Assembly: GCA_022844165.1 (NCBI GenBank)
Contig: JALHMH010000024.1
Coordinates: 1 to 64,000 of the forward strand
Direction: 5' to 3'
Origin: Lysobacterales bacterium
Lineage (GTDB): Bacteria; Pseudomonadota; Gammaproteobacteria; Xanthomonadales; SZUA-5
DNA length: 64,000 nt
Positions 17,362-26,434 of this stretch are shown one piece after another. A program made the translations under genes and the position numbers. Each line of letters opens with the position of its first letter. Within the stretch, counting starts at the first letter, position 1. The notes under the pieces are model-generated. The model was not told the DNA's origin. It worked only from the letters and a program-made list of their open reading frames with translations, and searched no databases.

Positions 17362-17781
17362 TCAAGGCGTTGCGAACCAGGGCTCGATGTGCGCCATCAG
17401 TGCGGCGAAATAGGACGAGCGCCAGGTCTTTTCATCCAACACCAACAGTGGCGGCCACTGCGCCACGGCATCGATGTCGATGGGGCACAACATTGGTGTT
17501 GACGACGGGCGGATGCGACCGACGCGAGCTTCGATCTCGCGCAGTGCGAGTTTTAGATCGCTACGTGGCTCCGATTGACGCTGCATGTCGGCATGCACCA
17601 GTAGCGCCAGATTGAGATAAGGCGGGGCATCGTCTTGCGCTGCGGTGAGCACTCGCGCCGACTGTTTCACGACTGAAAACTGCCCATACAAGAGTTCCAG
17701 AGCGCGATCGATGTTCCGTTCTGGAGAGACGTTGCTGCCCAACACCAGCAGCAAGTAAGCCGGCTGCCGCTCGGCTACCAT
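17362..17781 (-). CDS. folK: HPPK-like 6-hydroxymethyl-dihydropterin pyrophosphokinase (divergent)
   Basis: 139 residues, shorter than typical FolK (about 160). It starts LLLVLGSNVSPERNIDRAL, matching the HPPK N-terminus, has YLNLALLVHAD like the substrate strand, then LREIEARVGRIRP and PIDIDAVA, where the two Asp residues fit the Mg-binding D-x-D of HPPK. The usual Arg before IDLD is replaced (CPIDID), so catalytic efficiency is uncertain. folB lies upstream in the same direction, with a repeat element (17815-18070) between them. Folate pathway role inferred from motif plus neighbour. Confidence 0.7.
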   Translation of the reverse strand: MVAERQPAYLLLVLGSNVSPERNIDRALELLYGQFSVVKQSARVLTAAQDDAPPYLNLALLVHADMQRQSEPRSDLKLALREIEARVGRIRPSSTPMLCPIDIDAVAQWPPLLVLDEKTWRSSYFAALMAHIEPWFATP

Positions 17782-17814
17782 AACTCGGGACTTAGCCGTT
17801 GTGCGGCGACTGCG

Positions 17815-18070
17815 CTAGAGTCCTTGTCTGAGCGGGATCTTATCATTTGAGTCAAGTTCTCGTCGGAGCGGCTTTGGCTGTTGAAGCCCCCTTGAGTACA
17901 AGGGGGGTGAGGATCGGCGCCGACACGCCGCTAGGCGTGTGCCGAGCCGAACGACCGGCGGCTGTGCCGCGGGGCCGGAAATGAGCGCGCAGCGCTCAAT
18001 GGGGGTTTTGGCAAGTACGGTGTCTGGCGAAGCCAGCAATACTCGGCGGTCTGAGGCGAAGCCTCGCTAG
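17815..18070 (+). repeat. Repeat family A, copy 3
   Basis: 256-bp CTAG-bounded element between folB and folK: left end CTAGAGTCCTTG, right end GAGGCGAAGCCTCGCTAG. It carries the ACACGCC/GGCGTGT hairpin, a GGCGGC/GCCGC region and the terminal GAGGC-GAA-GCCTC hairpin. The final CTAG supplies the TAG stop of folB, so the insertion appears to have set the end of that gene. Confidence 0.7.
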
Positions 18071-18459
18071 TCATCGAAATCGCCTTGAGCAGCGTTGATC
18101 GAATCGCGGTCGAGGTCGACGCGCACCGCGATCTCTGCCGGCAAAAGTCCGACGACGCGCTTCCATGCGGTCAGCGTCAAACTCCTGAGTGGATAGCGGC
18201 GCATTAACTCACCGCCTAACTCATGCGTAAACCGCTCCAGCAGCTCGAAACGATGGCATTGCCCGAAACTGCGAATCGCGGCGCAGACGTCGTCATAGTC
18301 GACCGTGTCGCGAAGCGCATCGCTGCGCGCGGAACGCTGGCTGTCGAGCCTGAGCGAAACGTCTAACTTCAGCGCCTGCGGTGCGAGTTTTTCAACATCG
18401 TATACCCCGATAATCGTATCGACCCGGAGATTGTTGATCAGGATTGTCGTCAGTGACAT
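18067..18459 (-). CDS. folB: Dihydroneopterin aldolase
   Basis: 130 residues. Cleaves 7,8-dihydroneopterin to 6-hydroxymethyl-dihydropterin in folate synthesis. Key residues are present: E23 in TIIGVYDVEK, the VDYDDVCAAI segment and K100 in LTAWKRVVGL (general acid/base Lys). The C-terminus (AAQGDFDD) ends on a TAG within the CTAG boundary of repeat copy 3, so the native last residues may differ. It is upstream of folK on the same strand and divergent from tsaD. Confidence 0.9.
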   Translation of the reverse strand: MSLTTILINNLRVDTIIGVYDVEKLAPQALKLDVSLRLDSQRSARSDALRDTVDYDDVCAAIRSFGQCHRFELLERFTHELGGELMRRYPLRSLTLTAWKRVVGLLPAEIAVRVDLDRDSINAAQGDFDD

Positions 18460-18707
18460 GAGCCGTCGGATGGTAAGCGGGGCGGAAGAGTCGGAGTCAG
18501 TTGGTCAGTAGAGCCATTGTTGAGCCTCGTGCATGATCAATCAAAGCGACGATCGAGTTCAGCCGTCCCAATGCCTTTTTCTTTTCGGCCATTGCGATGA
18601 TGCCTGGAAAGTGAACCTGAGGAAGCTTAAATTCCCAGTGTCGGCAGAGGCATGCTCTGTGCTGATGTACCCTCTACGACTCCCTAGACCATGTCCGCCA
18701 TTCTCCA
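18460..18707. other. Divergent folB/tsaD intergenic region
   Basis: 248 bp between two outward-facing essential genes. No ORF resembles a protein. It should carry both promoters, but I do not see clear consensus boxes. rpsU, which often follows tsaD divergently in gammaproteobacteria, is absent here. Confidence 0.4.
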
Positions 18708-19730
18708 ATGCGCATTTTAGGCATCGAAACCAGTTGCGATGAAACCGGACTGGCGATTTACGACACCGAGCGCGGACTGCTCGCGGATCGATTGCACAGC
18801 CAGACGCAATTGCACAACGACTACGGCGGTGTGGTGCCCGAATTGGCCTCGCGCGATCACATTCTGCGCTTATTGCCGTTGATCGACGAGGTGTTGATGC
18901 AGGCGCAATTGACGCGTCGCGATCTGGACGGTATTGCGTACACTGAGGGTCCGGGATTGATTGGTGCGTTGCTGACCGGTGCAACGTTGGCAAAAACTCT
19001 GGCCTGGACGCTGAATGTGCCGGCGCTGGGCGTGCATCATCTCGAGGGCCACTTGCTGGCGCCGTTATTGGAAACGCCATCACCTGCTTTTCCGTTTGTG
19101 GCTCTCATCGTTTCTGGCGGGCACTCGCTGTTGATGGATGTGCAGGGCGTCGGCCGCTACGAACTGCTCGGCGATACACTGGACGATGCCGCGGGCGAGG
19201 CCTTCGACAAAACCGCCAAACTGCTGGGTTTGCCATATCCGGGCGGACCGGCGTTGGCTCAGTTGGCGCAATCTGGCGTTGCCGGCGCCTTCAAATTCTC
19301 GCGGCCACTGACCGATCGCCCAACGCTTGATTTCAGTTTCAGCGGCTTGAAGACGCAGGTGATGCTCGCGATCAAAGCGCAAGGCGACGATCGTTCTCGG
19401 GACGCAGATATCGCGCGCGGATTCGAGGACGCTGTCGTCGACACGTTGGTTTGGAAATGCCAGCGAGCGCTACACCGGTCGCAGCGCTCGCGGCTGGTCG
19501 TGGCGGGAGGAGTCGGCGCGAACAAGCGGTTGCGCGAGCGCTTGCTCGCCCTGCCGCAGTGCGATGTCTACTTCCCACGCCCGGCGTTTTGCACCGACAA
19601 CGGCGCCATGATCGCACTCGCCGGCGCGCTGCGCTTATCCGCCGGGCAACGCGAAGATTCCATCATTCGCGCCACACCGCGTCGCGAGCTGGCCAGCCTT
19701 TTGCCGCCAGCTAAGGTAGGCGACGACTGA
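18708..19730 (+). CDS. tsaD: tRNA N6-adenosine threonylcarbamoyltransferase
   Basis: Transfers threonylcarbamoyl from TC-AMP to A37 of ANN-decoding tRNAs (with TsaB and TsaE); essential in most bacteria. 340 residues. [19 protein letters not shown] is the N-terminal ASKHA motif; the metal-binding HHLEGH gives H111 and H115, the same positions as in E. coli. [26 protein letters not shown] and [15 protein letters not shown] follow as expected. The ATG at 18708 yields the canonical length. Confidence 0.97.
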   Translation: MRILGIETSCDETGLAIYDTERGLLADRLHSQTQLHNDYGGVVPELASRDHILRLLPLIDEVLMQAQLTRRDLDGIAYTEGPGLIGALLTGATLAKTLAWTLNVPALGVHHLEGHLLAPLLETPSPAFPFVALIVSGGHSLLMDVQGVGRYELLGDTLDDAAGEAFDKTAKLLGLPYPGGPALAQLAQSGVAGAFKFSRPLTDRPTLDFSFSGLKTQVMLAIKAQGDDRSRDADIARGFEDAVVDTLVWKCQRALHRSQRSRLVVAGGVGANKRLRERLLALPQCDVYFPRPAFCTDNGAMIALAGALRLSAGQREDSIIRATPRRELASLLPPAKVGDD

Positions 19731-19736
19731 CCAACC

Positions 19737-20753
19737 TCACTCCCCAGGTGCCTCTACCAGATATCCTCGCGCGGCGAGCATCGCGAGATAGCCGTCGCTG
19801 TCCATGACCTGGCGCATCGGCAGTACCGCGAAACTCACTTCATGTTCTGCGATAGCGGCTTCGGCCGCTGCCAGCCATGTTTCCGCAAGGCGTTTGGGCA
19901 GTTCATCGTAGCCGCGCTTTTTGATCACATCCGAACGCATGATGGCGTTCTCGCACGCATGGCGGCGATCGGTGAGCGGCACGTTTTTCAAGGTGGCGAT
20001 GTCGCCATCGGCCCAGGCTGTTGCGCGCGCCTTGGCGGCACCGAGATCCTGCTCAATGAAGGTCATGGTCTGTTTTAAGCAGGCCAGGTCGTCGAGCGAC
20101 GTTGCGTTGAACTCCTTCACCAGTGCTTTGACGTCGTCGATCTTGATCTTGTATTCGGGCTCGATGGGTTTGAGTTTGTTGCGTTTGGCAGCGCGTTTGA
20201 TCACCTTTTGCGTGACGCTGTCCAACTGCAGCCCGACCCGTTCCACCGACCGTTCGTACAGTTCGCCAGCGGCCACCAGTGGCCGGCGCTTCTCGATCGA
20301 GCGATCGCGTGGCATATAGCGCTTCTTGAGGTTGAGAAAGCGCGCGTACTCATCCGCCGGCATCACATCTTTGAGTTTTTCCTTTTCCGGGTTGTTGCGC
20401 ATTCGCATCGCGCTCGGCAACAGTGCCATCGCACCGAAAAATCCCACATCGGCGTCGACTTCAATCCTGGGGCCGAGAAGGACCAGACCCGCATCCTCAA
20501 TCACACCTTCGACGAGCGTCGAATCCCATTTCATGCGTTTCGGCACGGGAGAGACCGTGCCCAAGACCCACAATTCGTGCTCGTCCTTGGACACACGCCA
20601 AAGACCCGGGCCGGGCCGCGCCACGCTGACCACGACCTCCTCAACCGCAATGTCATCATTCTCGCGTTCTGCTTGCGGGACCTCAGCTGGTGGTTCTTGT
20701 GCTGCAATGCCAGCGCTCAGTATGAGCACCGGAAACCAAAGGGCAATTTTCAT
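19737..20753 (-). CDS. TraB/GumN-family exported protein
   Basis: 338 residues with a signal peptide (MKIALWFPVLILSAGIAAQE). The domain opens GLWRVSKDEHELWVLGTVSPVPK and carries the family's helical centre with conserved Arg/Glu residues, ending FAVLPMRQVMDSDGYLAMLAARGY, typical of the TraB/PrgY/GumN fold (TIKI-like, sometimes metal dependent). The first metal position often has a His (GTxH); here the segment reads GTVSP, so activity is uncertain. Function in this group is unknown. Convergent with tsaD, 6 bp between stops. Confidence 0.8.
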   Translation of the reverse strand: MKIALWFPVLILSAGIAAQEPPAEVPQAERENDDIAVEEVVVSVARPGPGLWRVSKDEHELWVLGTVSPVPKRMKWDSTLVEGVIEDAGLVLLGPRIEVDADVGFFGAMALLPSAMRMRNNPEKEKLKDVMPADEYARFLNLKKRYMPRDRSIEKRRPLVAAGELYERSVERVGLQLDSVTQKVIKRAAKRNKLKPIEPEYKIKIDDVKALVKEFNATSLDDLACLKQTMTFIEQDLGAAKARATAWADGDIATLKNVPLTDRRHACENAIMRSDVIKKRGYDELPKRLAETWLAAAEAAIAEHEVSFAVLPMRQVMDSDGYLAMLAARGYLVEAPGE

Positions 20754-20909
20754 GAGTTCGTCCAGGTGGTATGGCTGAGTCTTGCGCTTCGCCCAGGGTC
20801 AAAATGCAGCGGAAATCTCTTGCACCGTGGTAAGGCATTACACTAGTCGCTGGAGCGTCAAGCCGCGCTTAAGCGGCCCGGCAACGCTCGCCACTTGACA
20901 AAGGAACTT

Positions 20910-21293
20910 ATGGTCATGTCCGCGCTTCATTCCTGGCACAACGTGGTGCGCACGCGCGATCCGAATGAACTTGCGATATTGCTCGCAGAGGATGTGGTGT
21001 TCCATTCGCCTGTCATGCATCGAGCGATGCGTGGGAGGGCGTTCGCGATGGCCTATCTCACGGCTGCGATGCAGATCATCGGCAACCCAAATTTTCGCTA
21101 TGTGCGCGAGATTGCAGTTGGCGACGAGGCGCTCCTTGAATTTGAAACGGAGATCGACGGCGTGTATGTCAATGGGGTCGATCTCATTCGATTTTGCGAC
21201 GGCAAAATCGTCGACTTCAAAGTCATGTTGCGCCCGACAAAGGCGCTCGAGGTCGTGCAGGCGAAGATGGCGGAACGTCTACAGAAAAACTGA
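20910..21293 (+). CDS. NTF2-like (SnoaL-type) protein
   Basis: About 127 residues with a cone-shaped NTF2-like pattern: SALHSWHNVVRTRDPNELAILLAEDVVFHSP, then AMAYLTAAMQII, EIAVGDEALLEFETEIDGVYVNGVDLIRFCDGKIVDFKVMLRP. This fold binds small hydrophobic ligands and includes isomerases and hydrolases; the ligand here is unknown. AAGGAA at 20901-20906 serves the ATG at 20910 or the one at 20916; a TTG at 20895 is possible but lacks a site. The preceding 156 bp back to 20753 hold no gene. Confidence 0.75.
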   Translation: MVMSALHSWHNVVRTRDPNELAILLAEDVVFHSPVMHRAMRGRAFAMAYLTAAMQIIGNPNFRYVREIAVGDEALLEFETEIDGVYVNGVDLIRFCDGKIVDFKVMLRPTKALEVVQAKMAERLQKN

Positions 21294-21339
21294 AGTGCGA
21301 CCGTTGCGTGCGCTTTGATAAGCGCTCTAACACGTTGTT

Positions 21340-21483
21340 GAGAAACGCACTTCCTGTGCGTTTCTCAAGTCGCGAGTTCGGCACATGTCCAGACTCGCTC
21401 TCCATGGATCAAGCACTTACGTGCTCGACCCATGTGCGAACCATCCATGGTTCGCGCCCGCAGGCTGTTTCTCAACAGCCTGC
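21340..21483 (+). repeat. Repeat family B, copy 2, with strong hairpins
   Basis: Placed between two convergent genes. Four stems are visible: an 11-bp perfect stem GAGAAACGCAC/GTGCGTTTCTC with TTCCT loop (21340-21366), AGCAC-TTAC-GTGCT (21412-21425), GCGAACCAT-CC-ATGGTTCGC (21436-21455) and a 10-bp stem GCAGGCTGTT-TCTC-AACAGCCTGC (21460-21483). The central part matches 13226-13322. Confidence 0.7.
21460..21483. terminator. Hairpin between convergent genes
   Basis: Perfect 10-bp stem with a TCTC loop. The right edge touches the padR stop codon. There is no T-run on either side, so intrinsic termination is not certain; mRNA 3'-end protection is an alternative. Confidence 0.35.
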
Positions 21484-22103
21484 TAAGTCGAGAATTTCTT
21501 GAGCACCTTAGTCAGCCGTTGCAATAGGTCTCGACGGTTTTGCAAGACCGCCTCGTGGATCGCGCTCAGTCGTTCGTCGTCTTGCCAAGCTATGTGTGTG
21601 CTTTGCTCTTGCATGGCAACGCGAATTTGCGCCAGAAACGTGTCAACTTCATCGGCGCTCGCCAGATGCAGATGCACCGCACGCGTACGCAAAGGATCAA
21701 ACCCGAGGCCGCTGCCGCGTTTAGGATCCAATAGCCACGCTTTGAGCGCGGCGTGTCCCGCTGCATTGAGCGAGTAGCCAATATGCGCGCGCCGACCGCG
21801 CGCACCCATATCGGCGGCCAGTAAGCCGCGTTCGGTCAATCGCCGGAGCATTGGATAGACAGCGCCGGCCGAACCAGACCAAAACTCCGAAGGCGAGTCG
21901 GCGAATGCTCGTGAGATCGCGTAACTGGTCGCAACGCCTCGTCGCGCCACTTCAGCCAATGCTGCGCCTTCAAGATCGGTGAGCTCTGCCAAGTCCAATT
22001 CCTTAGGTTCTGTAGCGCCGCAATCTTGCCCAAATTGGTTGCATTGTTCAAAAAAACAGGTCGCCGTGACTTCCGTCACGTTCATGCCGCCTGTGTCGTC
22101 CAT
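21483..22103 (-). CDS. PadR-family transcriptional regulator
   Basis: 206 residues. The winged helix is ELTDLEGAALAEVARRGVATSYAISRAF...AVYPMLRRLTERGLL, the PadR pattern, and a helical dimerisation tail follows (about 110 residues). A Cys-containing N-terminal 40 residues precede the domain, so the true start could be internal (for example the ATG at 22085). It is divergent from an exported aspartyl protease-like gene across 34 bp that hold an inverted repeat, so it probably represses that gene and itself. The effector is unknown. Confidence 0.85.
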   Translation of the reverse strand: MDDTGGMNVTEVTATCFFEQCNQFGQDCGATEPKELDLAELTDLEGAALAEVARRGVATSYAISRAFADSPSEFWSGSAGAVYPMLRRLTERGLLAADMGARGRRAHIGYSLNAAGHAALKAWLLDPKRGSGLGFDPLRTRAVHLHLASADEVDTFLAQIRVAMQEQSTHIAWQDDERLSAIHEAVLQNRRDLLQRLTKVLKKFST

Positions 22104-22105
22104 AT

Positions 22106-22120
22106 AGTACTAATCGTACT
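22106..22120. promoter_or_regulatory. Candidate PadR operator
   Basis: AGTAC-TAATC-GTACT, a perfect 5-bp inverted repeat with a 5-bp spacer, overlapping the direct repeat GTACTAAT x2. It sits in the 34-bp gap between the divergent padR and aspartyl protease starts. Binding by PadR is inferred from position. Confidence 0.5.
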
Positions 22121-22137
22121 AATTATGGAGTTCAGAA

Positions 22138-23067
22138 ATGAATCGTTGTGCCCCAATCCCGGCCATCGTCGCGCTTTGCCTGGCGGTTTCTTCCAGCCAC
22201 ATCCAAGCCCGAACTGACGGCCATGAAACGCACGGCTCTGTTAGTCAGGCGAGTCCAATCGACATAGAGATGAATATCGATGCGCGGCCCAGCATTGCGG
22301 GAAAATTCGGAGGTGTCGATGTCCAGGTCACCTATGACACGGGATCGCAGGGCGGCATGATTGACCGTCGGCTCGTAGAGAAATTTCAGTTGGAGATCAT
22401 CGGCGAAGCCCTGGTTGGCAGCCCGGCCGGTGGCGAGCCCAAGCCAATCCAGTTGGTTTCGATCTCCGGTCTTGAAATTGCGGGTCAGCCAATTCCCGCC
22501 GTAGGGCGAGGGACCGATGCAATCGTGGCTGAAGAAGGAATGATGCCGCCCGGGGTGGAACTGATTATCGGTAACAATCAGTTCCCGGATCGCCAGATCA
22601 CATTGGACTTTGCGAAACGGCGTTTCGTCGTGACCGCCGCGCCAGAAACGGAGTCGGCCGACGTGGCGATTGAAGGTCGGCTGGACGTGCGCGGACTGCC
22701 GGTCGCGGAATTGGAGCTTTCAGGCCAGACACTGCCGGTCCACATCGATACCGGTAACCCAGGCGGAATCGACTTCGGTGGCGATGTACACAAGCAGATC
22801 AAGTTCGAGAGCGAGTTGCGCGCAGGTAAAGAAATTCGCCTGGTCGACAAGGTCATGAGCACCGAGGTTGGTTACCTCAATAGCGACGCTACGCTTCAGG
22901 GTCGAGCCATTCGCCTCCAGGGCAACTTTCGCTTTACCAGCCTGCCTTTCGCGAATGTCGGCGCCAGCGCGATGGCAGGGACACGACTGGTGATCGATAT
23001 GAAGCGTCGCTCCTGGCAGCTTCAGACACCCGCAGAACCTTGGCTGGTGATCGGCAAAGCGTCCTGA
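22138..23067 (+). CDS. Exported retropepsin-like aspartyl protease (two-domain)
   Basis: 309 residues with a signal peptide (IVALCLAVSSSHIQA). Two aspartyl-protease-like halves are each marked by an Asp-Thr-Gly: D67 in TYDTGSQGG and D204 in VHIDTGNPGG, each followed by a hydrophobic-Gly segment (LIIGNNQF). Fused tandem retropepsin-like domains would give a pepsin-like active site in one chain. Predicted periplasmic or surface. GGAG at 22127 precedes the ATG by 7 bp. Probably regulated by the divergent PadR protein. Substrate unknown. Confidence 0.75.
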   Translation: MNRCAPIPAIVALCLAVSSSHIQARTDGHETHGSVSQASPIDIEMNIDARPSIAGKFGGVDVQVTYDTGSQGGMIDRRLVEKFQLEIIGEALVGSPAGGEPKPIQLVSISGLEIAGQPIPAVGRGTDAIVAEEGMMPPGVELIIGNNQFPDRQITLDFAKRRFVVTAAPETESADVAIEGRLDVRGLPVAELELSGQTLPVHIDTGNPGGIDFGGDVHKQIKFESELRAGKEIRLVDKVMSTEVGYLNSDATLQGRAIRLQGNFRFTSLPFANVGASAMAGTRLVIDMKRRSWQLQTPAEPWLVIGKAS

Positions 23068-23100
23068 CGGCCCGCGGATACGCCGTCTGTCGAACACCAG

Positions 23101-23760
23101 CTATTCGGAGCCCGCAGCCGCCAACGCAGGTGCTGCGGCTCCCTTGAGTTCAGTGGCGTAACGCTTCTGCAATACGCCCACTCGTTGTACGTAAACCTGG
23201 GTTTCAGCGTAGGGCGGAATGCCGCCGAAGCGCAGCACCGCGTTTTCGCCAGCGTTGTAGCCGGCGGCAGCCAGTTCGAAGTCGCCATCGAACATATCGA
23301 GCAACATGCGCAGATGTTTGACGCCTGCAGCAATGTTCTGGTCGGGATCAAACGCATTGGTCACGCCATACATTCCGGCAGTGCCTGGCATCAACTGCAT
23401 CAGTCCCTGAGCGCCAACCGGCGAAAGCGCCTCGTGTCGATAGGCGCTTTCGGCGTGGATGATGGCGCGCACCATCGATTCGTCGACGTTGTTTAGGTTG
23501 CTTGCGGCGGAGATTTGGCCACTGTATGCCGTGAGATTCAGCCCCGTTGCATTCCAGTCGACCTTCGAGTCGACTTTGCAGGCCGGACACGAGTAAGTGC
23601 CAATCACACGCGCTGCGACGCCGCGCGGTTTGATGTTCGTGTACACCGTGATGCCGTTGCGGTCAGTGTACTTGTAGATGTTGGCGGAATGCGCCATTCC
23701 ACTGAGGAGAAGGGCGGCAACCAAGCTCAGTTTGATAATCATGGGTAGCGAATTTGGCAT
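23101..23760 (-). CDS. Lytic transglycosylase (DUF4124 plus SLT domain)
   Basis: About 219 residues from the ATG at 23760 (a TTG at 23784 extends the frame by eight codons). A signal peptide (LSLVAALLLSGMAHS) precedes a DUF4124 segment (NIYKYTDRNGITVYTNIKP), a CPAC pair, then the SLT lysozyme-like domain: catalytic Glu in IIHAESAYRHEALSP, GLMQLMPGTAGMYGV, NIAAGVKHLRMLL and AAAGYNAGENAV. Cleaves peptidoglycan glycan strands in the periplasm with formation of anhydro-muramic ends. Short Ala/Gly C-terminus. Convergent with the aspartyl protease gene. Confidence 0.9.
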   Translation of the reverse strand: MPNSLPMIIKLSLVAALLLSGMAHSANIYKYTDRNGITVYTNIKPRGVAARVIGTYSCPACKVDSKVDWNATGLNLTAYSGQISAASNLNNVDESMVRAIIHAESAYRHEALSPVGAQGLMQLMPGTAGMYGVTNAFDPDQNIAAGVKHLRMLLDMFDGDFELAAAGYNAGENAVLRFGGIPPYAETQVYVQRVGVLQKRYATELKGAAAPALAAAGSE

Positions 23761-24017
23761 CGGCGATATCACCTGGGACCTCAACTCTTGGCGCTAAGTT
23801 TCTGAGAAATGACGGCAAATGGCAATTCGCGGGCAGAAAATAATCGCGATCGGAGTCAACAATTGAGGATGGCGTGGCTATAGTCCGGCGTCTGAAGCGC
23901 TGGTAACGGTCGGTCCAGCGGAGCCGTTGGCGGTCGTGACGTTGACGGGGAGTTGCACGGTTTGCACCTGGCCGTAGGCAGACGCCGTCGAATCCTTACT
24001 CTTAAGAAAGCTCATCC
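23761..24017. other. Intergenic region upstream of ugd
   Basis: 257 bp between two divergent genes. A 45-codon minus-strand frame (23878-24015) has ordinary-looking composition but no recognised domain and its start abuts the ugd start; I do not call it a gene. No clear promoter consensus seen. Confidence 0.4.
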
Positions 24018-25364
24018 ATGCGCGTTTCCATTTTTGGCACCGGCTATGTCGGTCTGGTTACCGGAGCATGTCTTGCCGAAGTCGGCAAACATGTGGTCTG
24101 TGTCGATGTCGATCGTGACAAGATCGATCGGTTGAATGCGGGCGAGATACCGATTTATGAGCCTGGCCTTCATGACATCGTTGCGCGCAATCGCGACGCG
24201 GGTACATTGAAGTTCACGACGGACGCGGCAGAGGCCATCGGTCACGGGGAGATCATTTTTATCGCCGTCGGCACGCCGCCCGACGAAGATGGCAGCGCCG
24301 ACCTGCGATATGTACTCGCGGTCGCGGCCGAGATCGGCAAGCATCTGTCGCGATATGCCGTTGTTGTGAACAAGTCGACCGTCCCGGTGGGCACTGCCGA
24401 TCGCGTTCGCGCGGCGATTGAGCGCGAACTCGGCTCGCGCGCTGTCAACGTGGCATTCGATGTGGTCTCGAACCCTGAATTCCTGAAAGAGGGCGATGCG
24501 GTCAAGGATTGTATGAAGCCAGATCGCATCGTGATCGGCACCACCAGCGCCGAAGCTGTAGCCTTGTTGAAGCGCTTGTATGCGCCATTCAATCGCGATC
24601 ACGAGCGCATCGTTGTGATGGATCCGCGTTCTGCGGAACTGACCAAGTACGCGGCCAATGCGATGCTGGCGACCAAGATCAGTTTCATGAATGAAGTGGC
24701 CAATATTGCCGAACGCGTTGGTGCGGACGTCGAATCGGTGCGGCTGGGTATCGGCTCCGATCCGCGCATCGGTTATGCGTTCATTTATCCCGGCATCGGC
24801 TACGGCGGTTCGTGTTTCCCAAAAGACGTCCAGGCGCTCGGAAGAACAGCCGCCGCGGTGGGTTATCAGACGCGCATTCTGGATGCCGTGGAGGCAGTCA
24901 ACCAGGAGCAGAAGCACAAGCTATTCACACTGATGCAAAAGCACTTCGGCGATCTTGCGGGCAAGACGATTGCGGTCTGGGGCCTGTCGTTCAAGCCAAA
25001 CACCGACGACATGCGCGAGGCGCCGTCTCGACATTTATTGAACGCACTTTGGCAGGCCGGTGCCAAGGTGCGGGCGTTCGATCCAGAGGCGCGTCACGAG
25101 GCCGAGAGAATATTCGGCGCTCGCGCTGACCTGTGCCTCGTCGATGAGCCAATGGACGCCGTGGATAGCGCCCATGCATTGGCGATCGTGACCGAGTGGA
25201 AGGCGTTTTGGAGTCCGGACTTCGCTGCACTGGCGACAATGCTCAAGGACAAGGCGATCTTCGACGGGCGCAACATTTTCGACCCCAAGGCGGTGGAGGC
25301 CGCAGGACTCGCCTACTATGGTATCGGGCGGGGGCGTTCGGTGACGCGGCCGGAGGTGATTTGA
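24018..25364 (+). CDS. ugd: UDP-glucose 6-dehydrogenase
   Basis: Oxidises UDP-glucose to UDP-glucuronate with two NAD+. 448 residues. Rossmann motif [11 protein letters not shown], the thiohemiacetal nucleophile C266 in [16 protein letters not shown], the [11 protein letters not shown] loop, [12 protein letters not shown] and the C-terminal [17 protein letters not shown] are all present. Its stop overlaps the next ATG (TGATG), coupling it to UDP-glucuronate decarboxylase. Together they supply UDP-GlcA and UDP-xylose for envelope polysaccharide. Confidence 0.97.
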   Translation: MRVSIFGTGYVGLVTGACLAEVGKHVVCVDVDRDKIDRLNAGEIPIYEPGLHDIVARNRDAGTLKFTTDAAEAIGHGEIIFIAVGTPPDEDGSADLRYVLAVAAEIGKHLSRYAVVVNKSTVPVGTADRVRAAIERELGSRAVNVAFDVVSNPEFLKEGDAVKDCMKPDRIVIGTTSAEAVALLKRLYAPFNRDHERIVVMDPRSAELTKYAANAMLATKISFMNEVANIAERVGADVESVRLGIGSDPRIGYAFIYPGIGYGGSCFPKDVQALGRTAAAVGYQTRILDAVEAVNQEQKHKLFTLMQKHFGDLAGKTIAVWGLSFKPNTDDMREAPSRHLLNALWQAGAKVRAFDPEARHEAERIFGARADLCLVDEPMDAVDSAHALAIVTEWKAFWSPDFAALATMLKDKAIFDGRNIFDPKAVEAAGLAYYGIGRGRSVTRPEVI

Positions 25365-26314
25365 TGCGTGGCGATCGGAAACGAATCTTGGTGACCGGAG
25401 GCGCGGGATTCGTCGGCTCGCACCTGTGCGATCGGTTGATCGACCAAGGCCATGAAGTGCTGTGCGTCGACAATTATTTTACCGGCAGCAAGAACAATGT
25501 CGAACACTTGCTCGGCCACCCGCGCTTCGAGTTGTTGCGACATGACGTGACCTTTCCGTTGTATGTCGAAGTCGACGAAATCTATAACCTCGCATGTCCT
25601 GCATCGCCTATTCATTACCAGCGAGATCCGGTACAGACGATCAAGACCAGCGTGCATGGTGCAATCAACATGCTCGGACTGGCCAAGCGTCTGCGAGCCA
25701 AAATTTTGCAGGCCTCGACCAGTGAAGTGTACGGCGACCCGCAAGTTCATCCGCAGCCCGAGAACTACTGGGGGCACGTCAATCCGATCGGTATTCGCTC
25801 GTGTTACGACGAAGGCAAGCGCTGCGCGGAAACGCTGTTCTTCGACTATCACCGCCAGCATCGCCTCAGCATAAAAGTCGCGCGCATTTTCAACACCTAT
25901 GGTCCGCGCATGCACCCGGCCGATGGTCGCGTTGTTTCCAACTTCATCGTGCAGGCACTTTCAGGGGAGGCGATCACAGTTTACGGCGATGGTTCCCAGA
26001 CCAGGTCTTTTTGCTTCGTCGATGATCTGGTGGACGGCTTGATTCGCCTGATGAATTCGGACGATACGATCACTGGCCCGATCAATCTGGGCAATCCGGG
26101 TGAGTTCACGATCCGGCAGTTGGCCGAAAAAGTGCTGGCGCTGACTGAATCTCAATCGCAGATCGAACAAAAGGCCCTGCCTTCCGACGATCCGATGCAG
26201 CGCCAGCCGGTGATCGATCAAGCGCGACAAGTGCTTGGTTGGGAACCAAAAATTGCGCTTGATCTCGGGTTGCCACCGACCATTGCGTATTTTCGCAAGC
26301 TGCTGGGCGCCTGA
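25364..26314 (+). CDS. uxs: UDP-glucuronate decarboxylase (UDP-xylose synthase)
   Basis: Short-chain dehydrogenase of 316 residues that decarboxylates UDP-GlcA to UDP-xylose through a 4-keto intermediate. [15 protein letters not shown] binds NAD+; the catalytic Y148-x-x-x-K152 is in [20 protein letters not shown] and [18 protein letters not shown] segments match UXS proteins. The frame is open upstream, but the ATG overlapping the ugd stop is the start. Follows ugd directly, so product channelling from UDP-GlcA is implied. Confidence 0.92.
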   Translation: MRGDRKRILVTGGAGFVGSHLCDRLIDQGHEVLCVDNYFTGSKNNVEHLLGHPRFELLRHDVTFPLYVEVDEIYNLACPASPIHYQRDPVQTIKTSVHGAINMLGLAKRLRAKILQASTSEVYGDPQVHPQPENYWGHVNPIGIRSCYDEGKRCAETLFFDYHRQHRLSIKVARIFNTYGPRMHPADGRVVSNFIVQALSGEAITVYGDGSQTRSFCFVDDLVDGLIRLMNSDDTITGPINLGNPGEFTIRQLAEKVLALTESQSQIEQKALPSDDPMQRQPVIDQARQVLGWEPKIALDLGLPPTIAYFRKLLGA

Positions 26315-26434
26315 ACCGGAATTCAGACAATGCGCCGGTTGCACGTTGCGCGGCGCAAGTCAAGATTGTTCAATGGGTGGCACTTCTCGTACACTGCGCG
26401 GCCCGCAGTATTGCAACGACAGCGGGACGACAGC

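Noticed and set aside
23878..24015. 45-codon minus-strand ORF divergent from ugd (starts [12 protein letters not shown])
   Set aside because: Composition is ordinary but no known family is visible, the start overlaps the ugd leader, and there is no SD site; kept only as a comment on the intergenic region.
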